A stretch of DNA of 64,000 nt from Septoria linicola (Eukaryota > Ascomycota > Dothideomycetes > Mycosphaerellales > Mycosphaerellaceae). Location of the stretch: assembly GCA_024114885.1 (NCBI GenBank), contig CP099418.1, positions 2,852,001-2,916,000 of the forward strand, written 5' to 3'. The translations under genes were made by a program, and so were the position numbers. Positions within the stretch are counted from its first letter, which is position 1. Each line of letters begins with the position of its first letter. Shown here one piece after another: positions 10,801 through 19,927 of the stretch. A model generated the notes under the pieces. The model ran no database searches. It was not told the origin of the DNA and worked only from the letters and a program-made list of their open reading frames with translations.

Positions 10801-11504
10801 CTACGCATGTGCTCTTGAGTCGATGTTGTCGTGTCCGAATGAGCCAAAGCTGCCACATAGTGTAGTTTGCCGCCTCTGTACTTGCCAGCGATTGCCATAC
10901 TCAGCTCCTCACTCTCTGTTACGTTGTTTTCCAGAGCCTTGCCTCTTACTGCTCGCTCAGCATCATAGAACTCTCGCATGTGAGCAGTCACCACCGGCAG
11001 AATTTGCGCTATGCCGAGCTCGACGAGGTCCAGCTCAGTCAGTCTGGCCGTGACTGAGAGCAGCGCTGACCGGATGCAACGATCGACTTCATTCTGAAAC
11101 AGCGGCCGCTTGCTGATATGCCCGTACCAGCTAGTCACAAAGTCGCGGAGTATCAGATCCAGCAGCCCATCGACCTGCTTGGAGAACTTCTGGGCTTCTG
11201 GGAAGATGGTTGGGCGTCTGTACTCTCCACGACCCTTCAGCGCGGCTTTTTCCTCTTCCCACACGCTGGGATTTGTGAAGGCAAGCGTTGCCGGTGCATG
11301 TCGCTGCTGTGCAGTCTTCGTCCAGCTCGTTCGTGGTCGTGCGGTCGTGAGAATGATGCTTGCTCCAGCCAGCAGAGCAGCGAGTGCGCCAGAGAAGAAG
11401 GCATGCGGCACGAATCGCAGTTGCGGCAGCCAGTCAGTGAGGTATGCCCAAGCGATGAATGCGACGACGCCCGACGCAATGGCATATCGACGCTCAATGG
11501 GCAT
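7842..11504 (-). CDS. Mdm1-like sorting nexin (PXA, RGS-like, PX, nexin C), 1,220 aa
   Basis: Multidomain ER-anchored tether of the yeast Mdm1 / animal SNX13-SNX14-SNX25 group, which bridges ER with vacuole/endolysosome and lipid droplets. Domain order by eye: two membrane segments in the first 65 residues (AIASGVVAFIAWAYL; FFSGALAALLAGASIIL), PXA domain to about 290, RGS-like domain at about 430-580 (MDRQDLMRLVQFYLVVDGF), a long acidic Ser-rich linker and coiled coil to about 850, PX domain at about 865-1,000 with RRYSQFHELHKRL and a downstream RRQTLF segment, and nexin C domain at about 1,090-1,200 (LFLETFELAKGNSWLRG). No intron is needed in 3.6 kb. The frame runs 43 codons further upstream to 11633, but ATG 11504 places the membrane anchor at the N-terminus as expected. 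Confidence 0.88.
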   Translation of the reverse strand: MPIERRYAIASGVVAFIAWAYLTDWLPQLRFVPHAFFSGALAALLAGASIILTTARPRTSWTKTAQQRHAPATLAFTNPSVWEEEKAALKGRGEYRRPTIFPEAQKFSKQVDGLLDLILRDFVTSWYGHISKRPLFQNEVDRCIRSALLSVTARLTELDLVELGIAQILPVVTAHMREFYDAERAVRGKALENNVTESEELSMAIAGKYRGGKLHYVAALAHSDTTTSTQEHMRRLIEKILPSVLPMNMKSSPAVTVLVRELVACAVLGPILNMLADPDFWNQQIVKVGGAMLRDRKSVRKIRAALDQHAPASPGKPGRGSQFPRMRPYDSERQFERFIRAVRHVSTLNDARLFRSQVSLQLRRDAQVEGQDVAYIRRLETGRRLLDQKIASLSVSDEANPALKAQPAARNEESTARKRQAPLREIIYDAAGLSYFMEYMDRQDLMRLVQFYLVVDGFRNPLEGDNDEPPASLATDPDRMDVAQMYAEYLSKPELQTPSNVMQIVKSYVKAGSRATAENYIAARREVLRMQTRVYNIMKEKYYEAFKRTDLYYKWIAIEDQVKFGPPLHGDNEALSSSATSSTSREVATPPSHSRRPQPGTLQKEPELRRAVLSTSDLKAVGRSSSLFSDAPRRSLDDGTESSRGALFGEDRSPLFGEETENEGMMQSMSSLKSYDSDGETARRAQEEARAVREMQAALDNIVSDDRDKASLFSEADGRRLLDEDGRRGSSDILARPTLPTSASQLSERGKPSLSSLGLVGGPSNRGVFVDDLFAHEQEKFAEDEREDSNGPSDVEEEKVEEAAAGDLGLAEAIDVLNADIERLSAQRNVLKSLSAKAELTNNQAELRILRKSEQSLQREIKRKEMQKQQYIVQESDNSLFGRAFITIKSVMVGKEDDGHEYALYVVEIHRQAGEQMPAATWSVTRRYSQFHELHKRLKARFPAVRELDFPRRQTLFTLQKDFIQKRRATLEKYLRSLLLAPAICRSRELRAFLSQSAIATNGSNGTQADAKDFVTRIYNSVSDGMEEFLGNIPVLDQLSVAGQNLISAATSHVNGTSAIDSLDPAVQDPATATEAEAELDAYEAKEVEPFVKPICDLFLETFELAKGNSWLRGRTVVVVLHQLLGGTIERKVKEATNSALQDGKLAGYVETLKSAMWPDGKMRLASVPRTSAEKARTRKEAGLLLGALIPDIAGSVVGRANAQAAGRKIVAMLNNPRLK

Positions 11505-11862
11505 TCTCTCGTGCGCACCGCCAACGGCGCGTGCCGATTCATGATATGCCAGCTTTGAGCTGTGGTTGAAGATGACGATCTTCCATCCACAAGCAATGGA
11601 GGGGAATGTGCACAGAACCTTAAAACTTGACACGACACAATAGGTGAAGAAAAATGCAGCTTGGACGCGAGAATATTGTCCGTAGACATCGCATTCTGGC
11701 TTCGTCCGCTATGTTCTACACAGAGGCTCATTCGCCCCTTGCCTTTCTCATCACATCTGGCCCGATCAAAGCCTGCCCCGTCCTACGACAAAACTTCTAC
11801 CACTTTGCCTCTTACTCCGCCGCTGGCAGGATTGAATCTCGAGTAGATCCGTTGCAGCTTCG
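11505..11862. other. Intergenic region between nexin start and regulator stop
   Basis: About 360 bases that should contain the nexin promoter and the 3' end of the transcription-factor gene. Short frames across it look random; no element recognised. Confidence 0.35.
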
Positions 11863-13780
11863 TCATTGACGGGTCGCCTGCGAAGGGACTGCAGCATTAC
11901 GCACGATCAATTCGACGTTCTGACGGAGATTCTTATACTGGCTTGGTACTAACCAGTCGATGTGCTCCTCTGTGTCGACCCATTCACCGTCGAGTCCATT
12001 GGGCCGTGATCGAAGCTTGACCATGACCTTTTTCTTTGGCGCGGGCTCGTCTCCCATGGCATCAAAGCTGGCCGAATGTACCCTGCGCCACTCTGGAATG
12101 TCAGAACAGAGCGCTGCTCCCGGCTGCTTATCGCACAACGCTTCCTCGAATCGGACACACATCTCTGCGGTGCGTGAAGTTGTTTCGACATGCCAAATGC
12201 CGTCCCGTACGGGGAGCTTTCGCAAATGATCAAGTGCTTGATGCCGGATCTTGCCATCACGGCAATGTGTCGCGACGAAGAACAGAGGCTGAATCAAACC
12301 TTCGTCGAGGCTAACAGAAAACAGCCTCCGATCTGCATTGTCAGACCCCATGATGTACATACAAATGCCAAGTATGTTTTCGAACTCGTCGATGAACTGG
12401 TCGAAGTAGGAGGCCTCGGAGTACAAGCTCGACGCAGCAAGGATGCGGTTCATCTTGGTGCGTGTTCGCAGCATGCCCAATCCGTGCTGCTCTCGGATGC
12501 TCAGCTTCGCTGTAGGCTTGTGCATAAAGTCCCAAAGGAGGCTGTCCAACTTCACGAACGTTTGTTCGAGCTCTTGCGCTTGTGCGAGTGCATCAATCGT
12601 GAAATCTCCGGGAAATCTGAACCTATGGTGATCTCCTGTCGTGCGCATGAAGTGGAAGAGTCGACTCGTCCATGTATTGACCAAGTCTCGGGCATGAGTG
12701 AGGTCGTGAAACGAGCTCGGAAGAATTGAATCCGTTGCTGCTGTGAAGAAAGGCATGCCAGGCACTCGAGACCCAAGGTACAAGGTGCCTTGTAGATCCA
12801 TTCGCATTACAGCTCGCACCAAGCTGGGGTTGACCTTCCGCGCATCAAAAGTTGTGTTGGACTGAAGCAATTGTATCGCATTCTCCACGTGCATCAAGGC
12901 GGGAACGAAAGATTCTCGTAAGGCTTCGAAGTGGATGCATAGCAGTGAGCACAACAAGATCACGTCCAACGGAGCCTTGCCACTTTTGAGAAGCTCCTGC
13001 ATCTCGTTGAGGGCTTTGGAGTACTGTAAGATGGGAAATCCAGTCTTCACCAGGGATACATCTATGCCTTCAGCGCCAGCTGTCCGGCGTAGTGATCGTT
13101 CTTCGTGTAGCGCACCAAGAGCATTAATGGCGTGTCGCACAGCAGGCTCCTGGTGGCTCAATTGCAGTACTAGTCGGTCCCATACTGCGTCGGCGAAGTA
13201 TCCCGACACACATGGAGCCGTTCGCGCACGAAAGAAGTCGAAGGTCCTTCGTTCCAGTGCATCGCTTGATACATCATTGACCAAGGCCACTGTCAATGGC
13301 TCCGGCGACCTAGGTCGAGTTGGTGAATCCCCTAATTGTGCATAGCCATCGCACTTCCTCCCGGTCGTTGTACATCGCTTGCAATGGGGCTTATCTTCAT
13401 CGCACTTTACTCTTCTAATCTGGTGCAGTTGAAAGAGAATATATTAGCTATACTCTATTGAGGCCTTGCAGAAGCCAAGACAGCATGTGCGAGCGCAAAG
13501 ATAGCCCAAAGCGGTAGGTCCGTGTTCTGTGCGTTCGCACTGGCACCTCGAGCGGGCAGAAGTAGCGGGCAGGTATGGGGCGAGAAAAACGTACTTTGCA
13601 TGTGATACAACCAGTCCGTGTCTTTGGTGCATATCGTCGCTGATGGCCTGGTCGACGTTCTGCCCTGGACAGCTGCTTATCTCGTAGGACTACTTTCTGG
13701 TCGTTGGACGAGTTGCTGATTGAGCTGCTGATTGAGGCGGATCGGGACCGGTCAACCACAGTGGTGGATTCGCTGAGCAT
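11863..13780 (-). CDS. Zn2Cys6 transcription factor with fungal-specific domain, two exons, 580 aa
   Basis: Nuclear regulator. Exon 1 is 13780-13595, exon 2 is 13419-11863, and the 175-base GT-AG intron interrupts the zinc cluster after the second cysteine. Splicing yields C58-X2-C61-X6-C68-X6-C75-X2-C78-X6-C85, preceded by KTRTG and followed by GRKCDGY, the usual Zn2Cys6 arrangement. The remainder (about 130-480) resembles the fungal-specific transcription factor 2 domain (segment LVLQLSHQEPAVRHAINALG), then a short basic C-terminus. The start is ATG 13780; the frame opens at a TTG ten codons upstream. Target genes cannot be predicted, and its neighbours do not form an evident pathway. Confidence 0.85.
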
Positions 13781-14652
13781 AACGAAACCCCATTGCACTG
13801 CTTCTCTCAACCAAGGGAATGGAGAACAGTCGCGGCAAGAACCTCGTCGAACTGCTTGTTTGCGTGCAGGATGGCGCTCTTACGGGTGCGAGTCGACCAA
13901 GGAGACGACATGTTTTTGAAACTGATCGATGCCTACCGCATCCGACTCTGCGAGTGGAGCAGGGCCACGGTCATTTCTGAGCGACCACCGTCCGCGCTGT
14001 TCTGCGGTGCCCCCGCAAGATGAATAGAGTTTGATCTCAACTCCAAATAGGTTAGCCGGTGACCTTCAAAGGATTTCTAAACGACCGGGCGAATCGCAGA
14101 GGTTCCACGCCTCGCTCGCCCACATGTCGCTCTCGCATTGCGACCGCGCATCTTTTTGGAGCGGGAGTACTTTGAATGGCCCTCGGCACGTACCTGCTAG
14201 CACATGAAGATATAGAACTCGCTGCAAGACGCTCACTGTGACATGCAGGACCGTCAACATTCCTTGCGTGCTTGAGATGCGATCGACACGAAGCGGACGG
14301 GATTCTCGGGTTATATTGCTCAGAGCTGTTGAGGAATGACGACGACTGGCACCGGCGAGACAGAGACCAAGCATGAGAATAGTGGCACCGCGGTAGTTTG
14401 TGTAAGCCCTACGGCTATGCTGCTTATGTTGTACACTATGTTACATGACGGTAGCGGAGAGACTCCTGTAGTATGTGAGGGTAACATCCCAGTACCGAGC
14501 CACGCCGTCTGGACCTGAATAGTCCAACCATTGCATGAGAGTCCGAAGTGAGGGCTCACTCTTGTGTTGGATCCTACGCTGTTCAAGCCCTGGTATCGCA
14601 GTTGGGGTTGTGCGGCATGATGAAGAGATCATGCAGACCTGCCGTACAGATC
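13781..14652. other. Intergenic region, promoter of regulator and 3' flank of tim54
   Basis: About 870 bases without a supported gene. Frames of 60-100 codons occur on both strands, but none has a domain, splice continuity or coding character. The regulator is transcribed away from this interval and tim54 toward it. Confidence 0.35.
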
Positions 14653-16083
14653 TCATGAATCCTGAGTGCCCACTGCCGCTTCCTGGCCAGCCGCGATTCT
14701 TTTTGCTCTGTCATTGTCAGCGGGAGTCAGCTCAAATGCACGCATTCGGCTCGTGATGCGATCGTCCAGCGATATTGGTTCTATCCACACGCTCTCTTGA
14801 TGCTCTTGACGAGGCTTGTGCACGAGCTTGTACCAGTCCTTCTCCTCATGGGCCAGCACCACCTTCTGTTCCGCGACTTCGACTTGCGCTTCCGAGGCGC
14901 TACTTTCGTCGTGGGCTGTGGCGGTGGAGTAGGGGCGGTGGGAGGCCAATATCGCAGCTGCAACTTGTCGACCGATATCATCCTGCAATCGCCGTCGTGT
15001 CAGGAACCGGTAGATTCGCACTGGAGTGTTCATGAACCCAAGAAGGTGCGGCATGCGGACACCAACGCTTGGGCCGATTATCTCGGGCGTTGAGGGCGAC
15101 AAGGAAGCTGCTTGATAATCTTCTGGCGTGATGTATGACGGTGGGAAGCGCCGCTTTGGCTTTTCCTCCTCAGCCTTCTTCTTCGCATCCTCTTCTTCTT
15201 GCTGCTTCTTGGCTTCCGCCAACTGGTCATCATTGCTGACACTGTCGGCAACATCGTTGTTCGCTGTTTCCGAAGCTGCACCGCCCACCATATTGTTAAG
15301 GGAGGATACAGGAGAGTCGCCGATGTTTCGTGACGTGATCTCTGTGGCAGCCTGTACAGCCACGTCGCCAACGGAAGATGAACCTGTTGAGTGGTTGACT
15401 GTTTCTCGATCTGGAGTGTCATCGAGTTCCGGTTCTTTCGGTGCATCTGCAGGGCCCAGGTAGCCCTCGTGCAGACCTCGTAGATACTCCTTCCACGTGT
15501 GTCGCCCTATCACGATATCTCCCGCAACGCCTGGATATTCCACGTCGCCATTCCTCTGTCGCAAGTCTTCTACTGTGAGCGTGCCGTCTTCCTCCTCTGT
15601 AATAGGATCACCTTCGCCGTTTCTGTTACGCCGTTTTCTGATCTTCTCCGCCGTCTTGTGGCGCACATCGCCCTCCTTTCTGCCTTCCACCACATCCCAG
15701 TCCATTGCCGCAGATACGAGCACCGGCTTGACATACAGGTGGAAGTGTTCGCGCGCTGTGCGCAAGCCATCGCCCGGCGGTGCTTGCAAGTAGATTGTGA
15801 ATCGTCGCGGCAGCGTCTTCGTGTCGAGCTGTTCATCGGCAATGTGGGAGACCAATTGGACCCATTTCTCGCGTATGCGCTTCGTCTGGTATTTGTCGTA
15901 GATTACAGCGCCGGCGAAAGATCCAGTAATGCTCCAGAAGATGGTCCAGTTCCTCGAGGGTAATCTCAGGCGTGGCAGACCCATCCTGCGAAATGCTGGA
16001 TTCTGCTTCGAAGCAGCATCTGCAGCTTTTGTAGCGCCATCGGCCGCCGAGCTACCAGCAGGTGAGCTGCTTTGCTCAGCCAT
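14653..16083 (-). CDS. TIM54: Mitochondrial inner membrane translocase subunit Tim54, 476 aa
   Basis: Subunit of the TIM22 complex, which inserts carrier proteins into the mitochondrial inner membrane. A short Ser/Ala-rich N-terminus leads to an Arg-rich segment and one membrane helix at about residues 46-63 (NWTIFWSITGSFAGAVIYDK), followed by the conserved intermembrane-space region RRFTIYLQAPPGDGLRTARE and HLYVKPVLVSAAMDWDVVEG. Further on there is an acidic/Lys-Glu-rich linker at about 280-310 and a conserved C-terminal part (GFMNTPVRIYRFLTRR). The frame begins at a TTG at 16134; the first ATG is 16083 and gives the expected N-terminus. No intron needed. It is the last intact gene before the transposon block, whose edge lies about 270 bases upstream of its start. 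Confidence 0.85.
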   Translation of the reverse strand: MAEQSSSPAGSSAADGATKAADAASKQNPAFRRMGLPRLRLPSRNWTIFWSITGSFAGAVIYDKYQTKRIREKWVQLVSHIADEQLDTKTLPRRFTIYLQAPPGDGLRTAREHFHLYVKPVLVSAAMDWDVVEGRKEGDVRHKTAEKIRKRRNRNGEGDPITEEEDGTLTVEDLRQRNGDVEYPGVAGDIVIGRHTWKEYLRGLHEGYLGPADAPKEPELDDTPDRETVNHSTGSSSVGDVAVQAATEITSRNIGDSPVSSLNNMVGGAASETANNDVADSVSNDDQLAEAKKQQEEEDAKKKAEEEKPKRRFPPSYITPEDYQAASLSPSTPEIIGPSVGVRMPHLLGFMNTPVRIYRFLTRRRLQDDIGRQVAAAILASHRPYSTATAHDESSASEAQVEVAEQKVVLAHEEKDWYKLVHKPRQEHQESVWIEPISLDDRITSRMRAFELTPADNDRAKRIAAGQEAAVGTQDS

Positions 16084-16355
16084 ACTATGTAGACGATGCA
16101 ATTCTCGATGGAAGAGATGTGTTTGTATCCTCAACAGGTAGTCCTTAACTTTTTTAGTTAGCGGAAGAGCTCCGCTAGACGCGAAACCTCGTGCACGGTC
16201 TGGTCACATCGAAACTGAATAGGCATCATTGACCGAGTTTACGAGGTCTATACTACTATACGAAAAAAAACAGGGTCCAAAAAATGATTGGTTGTCAGCG
16301 TTTCTTAGAAATCTGCCAGCACGTGACCTACCCCTATCTTGGCGCCTACAACACT
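16084..16355. promoter_or_regulatory. tim54 upstream region, unmutated, abutting the transposon block
   Basis: Normal base composition with frequent CA and TG, in contrast to everything to the right. It should contain the tim54 promoter. The change occurs near 16,350, just after the stretch ending cctacaacactcc. Confidence 0.5.
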
Positions 16356-16376
16356 CCTTTTATAATACGTATACTA

Positions 16377-16433
16377 CTTTATAATATAACTCTATACGCT
16401 TTATAATATAACTTTATACGCTTTATAATAGAA
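16377..16433 (+). repeat. 22-base tandem repeat near the Helitron left end
   Basis: Two full units (16377-16398, 16399-16420) and a partial third (to 16433), each opening with ctttataata and ending in tatacg. The opening is the same half-site as the arms of the 39-base palindromes in this element. Confidence 0.8.
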
Positions 16434-16721
16434 GTATCGCTCTATTTCCTATAGAAGCGGCATCTCTAGGCGTGAAGCCTTATACTAAATATAGTATTAC
16501 TAAAGCTCTTTACGATTTTATAAAAGATAATCGTATACTTTAAATATATAACTACTATCGCGAACGTAAATATCTATACTTAAAGAAGGTAAAGTAGGTA
16601 TATAGTACGCGTAGATAGGACGTAATAATTAATTTAGGTAGCGACGATATTAAAGAAACGTTTTAGATCTCTACTCTAAAAGACGCGACCTATTATACTA
16701 AATAGTAGAAAATATACTCTT

Positions 16722-16759
16722 TTTCGTTATAGATAGTATTCTACGCTTTATAATAGAAA
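16722..16759. repeat. Helitron palindrome, copy 1 (38 bases)
   Basis: Left arm tttcgttata, right arm ctttataatagaaa, with the arms partly complementary. About 32 of 38 positions match copy 2, which lies more than 42 kb away. Confidence 0.7.
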
Positions 16760-16820
16760 CTATAAGCTACTTATAAGTTCGTAGGAAGCCGTAGCTACTT
16801 ATATATAGAAATACGCTAAC

Positions 16821-17097
16821 TATTAAGAATATATCCTAGATAGTTAGTCTAGATATAGATATCTAAGTATAGTTCTAGATATCTTAGGCATCTATCTAAG
16901 GCTTAGTAAGAGATATATCTTACTTCTCTTTCTTCTCTTCTTAGAAAACTAACTTAATTAACTTTATATTTAGTTCCTAGTATATTACTACTATACTATA
17001 TATATAAGTTAGTTTAAGATTAATCCCTTATTCTTCTTTACTACGCTATATCCTCCTTAATATTATATAGTATATAATACGCCCTCTACTTTTAATA
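16821..17097 (+). repeat. Copia 5' LTR
   Basis: Begins tattaagaatatatcc and ends cttttaata; the canonical TG...CA ends have become TA...TA, as RIP predicts. The following bases ggttataagcc are a possible primer-binding site. Confidence 0.88.
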
Positions 17098-17499
17098 GGT
17101 TATAAGCCTAGGTTTATATACTAAATAGGAGTAACCTATATTAGTATAGGTTACTTATATCCCTTATAGTTTATAGAAAACATTTAGGGCCTAGAAGTTT
17201 CTCTAACTATATTACTAACGAAGCTAGTTTATACCTAGTAGTATATAAGTTAGTAAAGATCTCTATAAGATAGTAGTATGTTTCTACTTTATTAATATCT
17301 ACCTAGTTCTCTACTATTATACCTAGTATTACTAGAGTTAGAAGAGGCTACCTAGCCTTCCTACTATCTAGTAGTAGAAACTCTACTAAGAGAGAAAGAT
17401 CTAAGTCTTAGTAATTTCCTAAATACGAGGAATCTCTATCTCTTAGAGCTAGTCTCTCTACTATAAGAAATTACTCTTCTCTAGTATTCTTAGCTAGTC

Positions 17500-18710
17500 T
17501 AAAGTATTCTACTAATTATTTACTCTATTTACCTATTTCTATAATAGACTAAGAGGATAAGAAGAGCTAAAGGATTCTAATCCTAGACAGAACTAACTAG
17601 AAGAAATAGTTTAAGCTATAGATAGATAAGCTAGAAGGAAAGGACTAGTTCTAGGTAATTAGCTAACTAATTATTAGAGGGAACCTATATATAGTTTAGT
17701 AGGATACTAGTCTCTAGATATATATTACTTAGAATTAATACTTCTTAAAAGACAATATAGTATATAGGTTTAGTATTAGATATAGTATTAGTAAAGATAA
17801 TAAGATAGAGCTAGAGATATAGTATATTACTATATTAGTAGCTAAGATATAGGTGATTCTCTAGAACAAGTATAATAGAGTCCTAAAGTCCTATACTATA
17901 GGTCTAATTAAGTAGTTTATTATATATAGGATATTATCTAATAAGACAATTAGGGAAGTATAGAGATACCTTAGAGTCCTAGGTAAGAGGATTACTAAGA
18001 TTAATCCTTAGGAAACTTACTACTAGAGCTAAGAGAAAAGGCTAAAATATCTCCTATAGTCCCTATCTATATTATACTAAGTAGCTAAGGATACTATTAT
18101 AACCTAACTATCCTTAAATATAGATACTATTCTCCTTCTACTTAAGTCCTAAGAGGTAAGAGATAACCTAGATAAGATAGATATAGGTATAGCTATATTC
18201 TATCCTAGGTAGCTCTACTAAGGAAAGTCCCTACTAATATACTAGCTCTATAAGAAAGGGAAGTACTAGTTAAAAGATTATTCTAACCTTTCTACTATTA
18301 AGAAACTATCCTAGTAAAGAAATAGTACTAAGAACTAGAAAAACCTTTAGGGATTATTCTTTAGAGAAAGGGTTAGAAGATCCTTTTTACTAAGGAATAC
18401 TAGGTATATTAAGAAAGCTATCTATAAGTTATTATCCTATAATAAGCTAAAGAAGGCTATCTAGAGAATAGGTAAGTAGCTTTAGAGAATAGAAAAGTCT
18501 AGAAAGCTTCTAAAGAAAGGATTTTTAGCCTAGAAGTCTAGTTCTAGTTCTAATTCTAGAACTTATTCTAGTTCTAGAAGTAATAATAATTCTCTATTAG
18601 AAGATAATAATTAAGATAAGTTAGCCTATTCTATAATTAAGGCTAAAGGTAAGTTATTACTCTAAGAATAGCTCTTAGATTCCTATATCTTATCCTATAT
18701 AACTAACTAA
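17500..18710 (+). pseudogene. Copia gag region, 5' part of polyprotein
   Basis: Reading through RIP-type stops gives a Lys/Glu/Ile-rich gag-like sequence beginning around 17,570, without a surviving ATG. It is cut at 18,710 by the gypsy insertion and resumes after 31,947. Limits approximate; gag is assigned mainly from position between LTR and integrase. Confidence 0.5.
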
Positions 18711-18990
18711 TAGTAAGGTAAAGGCCTACCTACATACCGTGCTTAGTAACTTTAGTATAAAAGTAAGGTAGTAGCTCGTTTCTAAGATAGTAATATTTAC
18801 TCTACTTAATTAATTTAATATCCTATAGTCCTAGTATAAGGCTCTTAGTCCTAGGGCTACTAGTTTAAGCTCGTTACTACCGGTTAATATATATATTATA
18901 AGACTATTACTCTCCGAACAGGTCTTGTTCTATAATAGCTACTCTTATACCTGCCTAGAGGGTTAGTATTAGAGTAGTTATTATCTATTA
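18711..18990 (+). repeat. Gypsy B 5' LTR
   Basis: Starts tagtaaggtaaagg and ends ttatctatta, 280 bases, matching the 3' copy in length with scattered C-to-T/G-to-A differences such as accggtt versus actagtt. Confidence 0.88.
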
Positions 18991-19010
18991 ATAGAGCCGA
19001 AGGTAGGGCT
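18991..19010 (+). other. Gypsy B primer-binding site candidate
   Basis: Immediately after the LTR lies atagagccgaaggtagggct. Undoing one RIP change in the second codon position gives TGGAGCC..., the form expected for pairing with a tRNA 3' CCA end. Family A has the same 17-base core GAGCCGAAGGTAGGGCT. The tRNA is not identified. Confidence 0.5.
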
Positions 19011-19927
19011 ATCTCTTCTCTCTTATACTAGGACTAGAAGCGCGGAGGGTAGATAGTAGCCTTAAAGCGAGAACTAATATACTATAAATATTAATAAGAG
19101 GCCTAAAGGAGCCTACGTAAGAGGCGACTTAAAGGGCTATAATAACGTAGAAGCCTCTAGAATATAGATATCGCTCTAACCTAGAAAAGTTATAAACCTC
19201 TAATACCCTTTAGTATAGATCTATTCGGTAATTATCGTATAGATAGTAAGGCGACTTACTATATTAGAGATTTACTCGGGGTCTCTATGCCTATAATAGT
19301 CTTCGATTAGACCCCGGTTTAGCGTAAAAACGCCCTCGTTTAGATAGCGTAGAAGCTATAGGATAGGCTAGACCTATCTAGGCGATCTCGTATCTTCTAG
19401 TATACGGATCGCTCGGAATAAGCCCTAGTACAGCGTTAGACGCTAATCGTTTAGCTAAGGGCACTAATTACGTCTAAGGCCCCGGACCTAGTATATAGTA
19501 TAGGCTAATATAATATTATACTACTATAGTTATATAGCGAATTACTCGAATAAGTAAGATAGACGCGCCTCGCTATAAATAGTCGAACTATATAACACGA
19601 CATGCTTTACTTATTAGGTATAATTAATATAGCCTCGGTATTATAAGAAAAGTATAACGTTTACCTTTAGATAGCTAATAAAATTTTAGACCTTTATTTT
19701 TTAGTTATCGTTTTAAATAATAACTATATTTTATTTAAAAACCTAATTAAAGAGAGTATAATATACTCTTAGAACCTATTCGAACAAGCTCTATAAGTGA
19801 ATTAGTATCTACTAGCCGGCCTATAATACTAGATAGTAGCTTATCTAACTAACTTAATAAGTAAATTCGAAGATCCCTAGTAAAGCTACTACCTACTTTT
19901 ACTTTATTCTCTCTACTAGACAACGAT

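Larger units (their letters stand above)
16356..16820 (+). mobile_element. Left remnant of RIP-mutated Helitron
   Basis: AT-rich sequence lacking CA/TG between the unmutated flank and the copia LTR; the last five bases (ctaac, 16816-16820) are the copia TSD. It is linked to the Helitron at the far right by a shared 38-base palindrome (16,722 here, 59,351 there) and because the elements between are complete insertions with their own TSDs. It opens with three tandem 22-base units. A 5' TC terminus near 16,354 is possible but unproven. No protein domain could be read. Confidence 0.55.

Noticed and set aside
11505..11633. 43-codon upstream extension of the sorting nexin
   Set aside because: It would place a non-hydrophobic stretch before the N-terminal membrane anchor; ATG 11504 is sufficient.
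14200..14300. tRNA-like patch in the intergenic region
   Set aside because: No cloverleaf with paired acceptor and T-arm could be drawn.
14066..14756. Several 60-100 codon frames on both strands between the regulator and tim54
   Set aside because: No domain, no splice continuity, mutually overlapping.
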